Below the pieces are notes generated by a model. It was given only the letters and a program-made list of their open reading frames with translations, had not been told where the DNA came from and searched no databases. A stretch of 64,000 nt of DNA, from the NCBI RefSeq assembly GCF_013520985.1, contig NZ_JACDTY010000003.1, forward strand, positions 62,001-126,000, given 5' to 3'. Below are positions 61,758-64,000 of the stretch, piece after piece; within the stretch, counting starts at the first letter, position 1, and each line of letters opens with the position of its first letter. The stretch is from Mesorhizobium neociceri (GTDB taxonomy: Bacteria > Pseudomonadota > Alphaproteobacteria > Rhizobiales > Rhizobiaceae). Both the position numbers and the translations under genes were made by a program.

Positions 61758-62390
61758 ATGAGCCGAGACATTGCAGGGATCATCCTGGCCGGCGGCCTGT
61801 CACGGCGCATGGGCGGCGGCGACAAGACCTTGCTCGCCCTTGGCGGGCGTCCGCTTCTCGACCATGTCGTTGCCCGCCTGGCGCCGCAGGTGGGATCGCT
61901 GGTGGTGAGCGCCAATGGTGACCCGGCGCGCTTCGCCGCGGTCCAACTTCCGGTTCTCGCCGATACGGTGGAAGGCCATGCCGGACCGCTGGCCGGGATC
62001 CTCACCGGCCTCGAATGGGCAGCGGCAAACACCGTCTGCGAGGCATTGGTGACGGCCGCCGGCGACACGCCGTTCCTGTCGGCCGATCTGGTCGCGAGGC
62101 TGGCCGCCGCCGCAGCCAGTCGGCCGGGCTCGATCGCGGTTGCCAGTTCCAGCGGCCGGCGGCATCCGACCTTCGCGCTATGGCCGCTCGGACTGCGCCA
62201 GGCCTTGCGCCATTTCCTGGTCGACGAGGACAACAGGCGGGTCTCCGCCTTCATCGAACGCCATGACTTTGTCGAGGTGGAGTTTCCCTTGTCCGCTCTT
62301 GGCGGCGGTGAGATCGACCCGTTCTTCAACATCAATGTTGCTGACGATCTTGCGGTGGCCGAACGTCTGTTGCAGAGCATCGGGCCATGA
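61758..62390 (+). CDS. mobA: Molybdenum cofactor guanylyltransferase MobA
   Basis: The 210-residue product carries the nucleotide-binding signature IILAGGLSRRMGGGDKTLLA (about 7-26), PVLADTVEGHAGPLAGILTG (about 69-88), AAGDTPFLS with the metal aspartate, and FFNINVADDL at the C-terminus. MobA attaches GMP to molybdopterin to form the MGD cofactor in the cytoplasm. Tightly placed between the DMT transporter and mobB, with an ATGA overlap to mobB. Confidence 0.95.
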   Translation: MSRDIAGIILAGGLSRRMGGGDKTLLALGGRPLLDHVVARLAPQVGSLVVSANGDPARFAAVQLPVLADTVEGHAGPLAGILTGLEWAAANTVCEALVTAAGDTPFLSADLVARLAAAAASRPGSIAVASSSGRRHPTFALWPLGLRQALRHFLVDEDNRRVSAFIERHDFVEVEFPLSALGGGEIDPFFNINVADDLAVAERLLQSIGP

Positions 62391-62890
62391 ACATCTTCGG
62401 CATCACCGGCTGGAAGAATTCCGGCAAGACCACACTGACCGAGAAACTGGTCACCGAACTCGTCCGGCGCGGCTGGACGGTGTCGACGGTCAAACACGCC
62501 CACCATGAGTTCGACATCGACAAGCCGGGCGCCGACTCCTTTCGCCACCGCCAGGCGGGCGCCACCGAGGTCGCTGTGGTGTCGGGCACACGCTGGGCGC
62601 TGATGCACGAATTGCGCGGCGAGGACGAGCCAATGCTGGAGACGATCCTGTCGCGGTTGGCACCGTGCGACATCGTGCTGGTCGAAGGTTACAAGCGCGA
62701 GGCGCACAAAAAGATCGAAACAAGGCGGCTGGAGGCGAAGGACCGGTCGCCGCTGTCGGCAAATGACGGGCATATCGTGGCGATTGCCGCCGACTTCGCG
62801 GTCAGCGGCGAAAGCCTGCCCGTGTTCGATCTCAACGATGCCGGAGGGATAGCTGACTTCATCGAGCGCGCCACCAGCCTCAAACCTTGA
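62387..62890 (+). CDS. mobB: Molybdopterin-guanine dinucleotide biosynthesis adapter MobB
   Basis: The 167-residue product starts MNIFGITGWKNSGKTTLTEK with a P-loop (GWKNSGKT), then VKHAHHEFDIDKPGADSFRH and IVLVEGYKREAHKKIETRRL, the MobB pattern. It binds GTP and assists MobA. Overlaps mobA by four bases (ATGA). Confidence 0.95.
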   Translation: MNIFGITGWKNSGKTTLTEKLVTELVRRGWTVSTVKHAHHEFDIDKPGADSFRHRQAGATEVAVVSGTRWALMHELRGEDEPMLETILSRLAPCDIVLVEGYKREAHKKIETRRLEAKDRSPLSANDGHIVAIAADFAVSGESLPVFDLNDAGGIADFIERATSLKP

Positions 62891-63106
62891 GGCCCCTGCC
62901 TGAGCCCGGTTCAGCCGCTCTCTTCAGCGGTTGCATTGTCTAACCCGGCGTCAGCATCGGCTGGACCCGCAAATCCCGCAAGCAACGGTTTTACAGTTGC
63001 TTTTCTCCCGAAAACAGTGGGAGTATCGCGCCAGCGGGCGGTCAAAAGCACCGCCCCACAGAGCCGTTTCGGAACGACGGCCGGGAGCCATAAAGAGAGG
63101 ACTATC

Positions 63107-63892
63107 ATGCGTATTGCACTGCGTATCGCGCTCGCCGCATCGGCTGCGCTGCTGACGCTCGGCGTCGCCCAAGCTCAGGAAACGACCCTGAGAATCGGCA
63201 CTGAAGGCGCCTACCCCCCATTCAACAATTTGACCTCCGACGGCCAGCTCGTCGGCTTCGACATCGACATCGCCAAGGCGCTCTGCGACGAGATGAAGGT
63301 CAAATGCACCTTCGTTGCCCAGGATTGGGACGGCATCATCCCGGCGCTGCAGGCCGGCAAGTTCGACGCCATCGTCGCCTCGATGTCGATCACGCCGGAG
63401 CGTCAGGAAAAGGTCGACTTCTCGCATAAATACTACAACACCCCCTCGGCGCTGGCGGTGCCAAAAGATTCAACCCTCAAGGGCGTGACCAAGGAAGACC
63501 TCGCCGGCAAGACCATCGGCGTCGCAACCACGACGACGCATTTCAATTATGCCTCGAAGACCTATACGGACAGCACGGTCAAGGGCTATCCGAGCAGCCC
63601 AGAAGAGCAGGCCGATCTCGCCAATGGCCGTCTCGACGCGATCGAGGACGATATCGTCGTGTTGCAGCAGTTCCTGGATTCGCCTGATGGCGCCTGCTGC
63701 AAGATTCTCGGCCAGCCCTCGCCGCAGCCAGTCGAAATCTTTGGACCGGGCGCCGGCATCGCCGTGCGCAAGGGCGAGACGGATCTGGTCAACAAGCTCA
63801 ACAGCGCCATCGACGCCATCCGCGCCAACGGAAAGTACAAGGAAATCAACGACAAATACTTCAAGTTCGACGTCTTCGGCGCTGAGTCCTGA
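63107..63892 (+). CDS. Amino-acid ABC transporter substrate-binding protein
   Basis: The 261-residue product has a signal peptide (cleavage near AQAQE) and the family-3 binding-protein pattern: LRIGTEGAYPPFNNLTSDGQ, LVGFDIDIAKALCDEMKVKC, WDGIIPALQAGKFDAIVASM, SITPERQEKVDFSHKYY, and AVRKGETDLVNKLNSAIDAI. It resembles lysine/arginine/ornithine and histidine binders. AGAGAGG precedes the ATG; the frame is open earlier but without conserved text. The partner permease probably starts at 63976. Confidence 0.92.
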   Translation: MRIALRIALAASAALLTLGVAQAQETTLRIGTEGAYPPFNNLTSDGQLVGFDIDIAKALCDEMKVKCTFVAQDWDGIIPALQAGKFDAIVASMSITPERQEKVDFSHKYYNTPSALAVPKDSTLKGVTKEDLAGKTIGVATTTTHFNYASKTYTDSTVKGYPSSPEEQADLANGRLDAIEDDIVVLQQFLDSPDGACCKILGQPSPQPVEIFGPGAGIAVRKGETDLVNKLNSAIDAIRANGKYKEINDKYFKFDVFGAES

Positions 63893-63903
63893 TCGTCTGA
63901 AAC

Positions 63904-63938
63904 AAGGCGGCAGCAGGGGAAATTCCTCCTGCCGCCTT
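63904..63938 (+). terminator. Intergenic hairpin after the binding-protein gene
   Basis: AAGGCGGCAG (63904-63913) pairs with CTGCCGCCTT (63929-63938). No T run follows, so it may be a processing or stabilising stem that raises binding-protein mRNA above the downstream permease, as in many ABC operons. Confidence 0.5.
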
Positions 63939-63975
63939 GGTCCATCGCTGACAGAAGTGGAGACAAGACCCGTCA

Positions 63976-64000
63976 ATGCCAAGCCAGAACATATGGATAC
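63976..64000 (+). CDS. Start of next gene, probably ABC permease (cut by window edge)
   Basis: ATG at 63976 preceded by GGAG opens a frame MPSQNIWI to the edge. Position after an amino-acid binding protein suggests the transporter permease; eight codons cannot prove it. Confidence 0.35.

Noticed and set aside
1..64000. CRISPR arrays, rRNA genes, complete insertion sequences or transposase genes
   Set aside because: No regularly spaced direct repeats, no rRNA sequence and no transposase or integrase motif seen in any frame.

Overview
The window reads as chromosomal DNA of a Mesorhizobium-like alphaproteobacterium (Rhizobiales). Supporting this are the high GC content, the YjbE-type TerC protein, an IalB-family protein, the one-step phosphatidylcholine synthase, the gor/DUF2059/rpiA/gph neighbourhood ending in a tRNA-Val gene, and several copies of small palindromic repeats typical of rhizobial intergenic regions. 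Species assignment is inference; no rRNA or other marker is present.

Layout. 1-5.6 kb: a truncated membrane protein, a pentapeptide-repeat protein, DUF930, a TerC-family protein and rimO. 5.8-15.2 kb: an acyltransferase, a four-gene BMP-type nucleoside ABC transporter (minus strand) and a tight four-gene minus-strand set DUF2182-DUF1326-pcs-qor. 15.3-29.3 kb: UbiH-like hydroxylase, a collapsed AEC transporter gene, hspQ, ialB, a YejA-like peptide-binding protein, a FrnE-like DsbA protein, a frameshifted secreted protein, a BacA/YddA-like ABC exporter, mgtE with a strongly structured leader, gor, DUF2059, rpiA and gph. 29.4 kb: tRNA-Val(CAC), followed by an AT-richer, probably acquired block (DUF4145, DUF6884 and GIY-YIG genes).

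32.2-48.2 kb is the most unusual part. A five-gene minus-strand operon encodes a trypsin-like protease fused to a DNA/RNA non-specific endonuclease, an EAD-type adaptor fused to a second trypsin-like protease, further EAD-like helical proteins, and a membrane protein with a coiled coil and a nuclease-like domain lacking its catalytic His. Next to it lie a Crp-family regulator, a 1440-residue protein joining cytochrome P450, two membrane segments and a DyP-type peroxidase, and a class III adenylate cyclase with TPRs. Two sites of the form TATGTGA-N6-TCACAG sit upstream of the protease/nuclease operon and of the P450-DyP gene. I infer a cAMP/Crp-linked, conflict-type (programmed death or defence) island; none of this is proven by the sequence.

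48.5-64 kb returns to ordinary genes: small secreted proteins, an L,D-transpeptidase, SDR/TetR and hydrolase/MarR divergent pairs with clear operator repeats, moaA, a 373-bp inverted-repeat-bounded cassette, a DMT transporter, mobA-mobB and an amino-acid ABC binding protein whose partner gene starts at the right edge.
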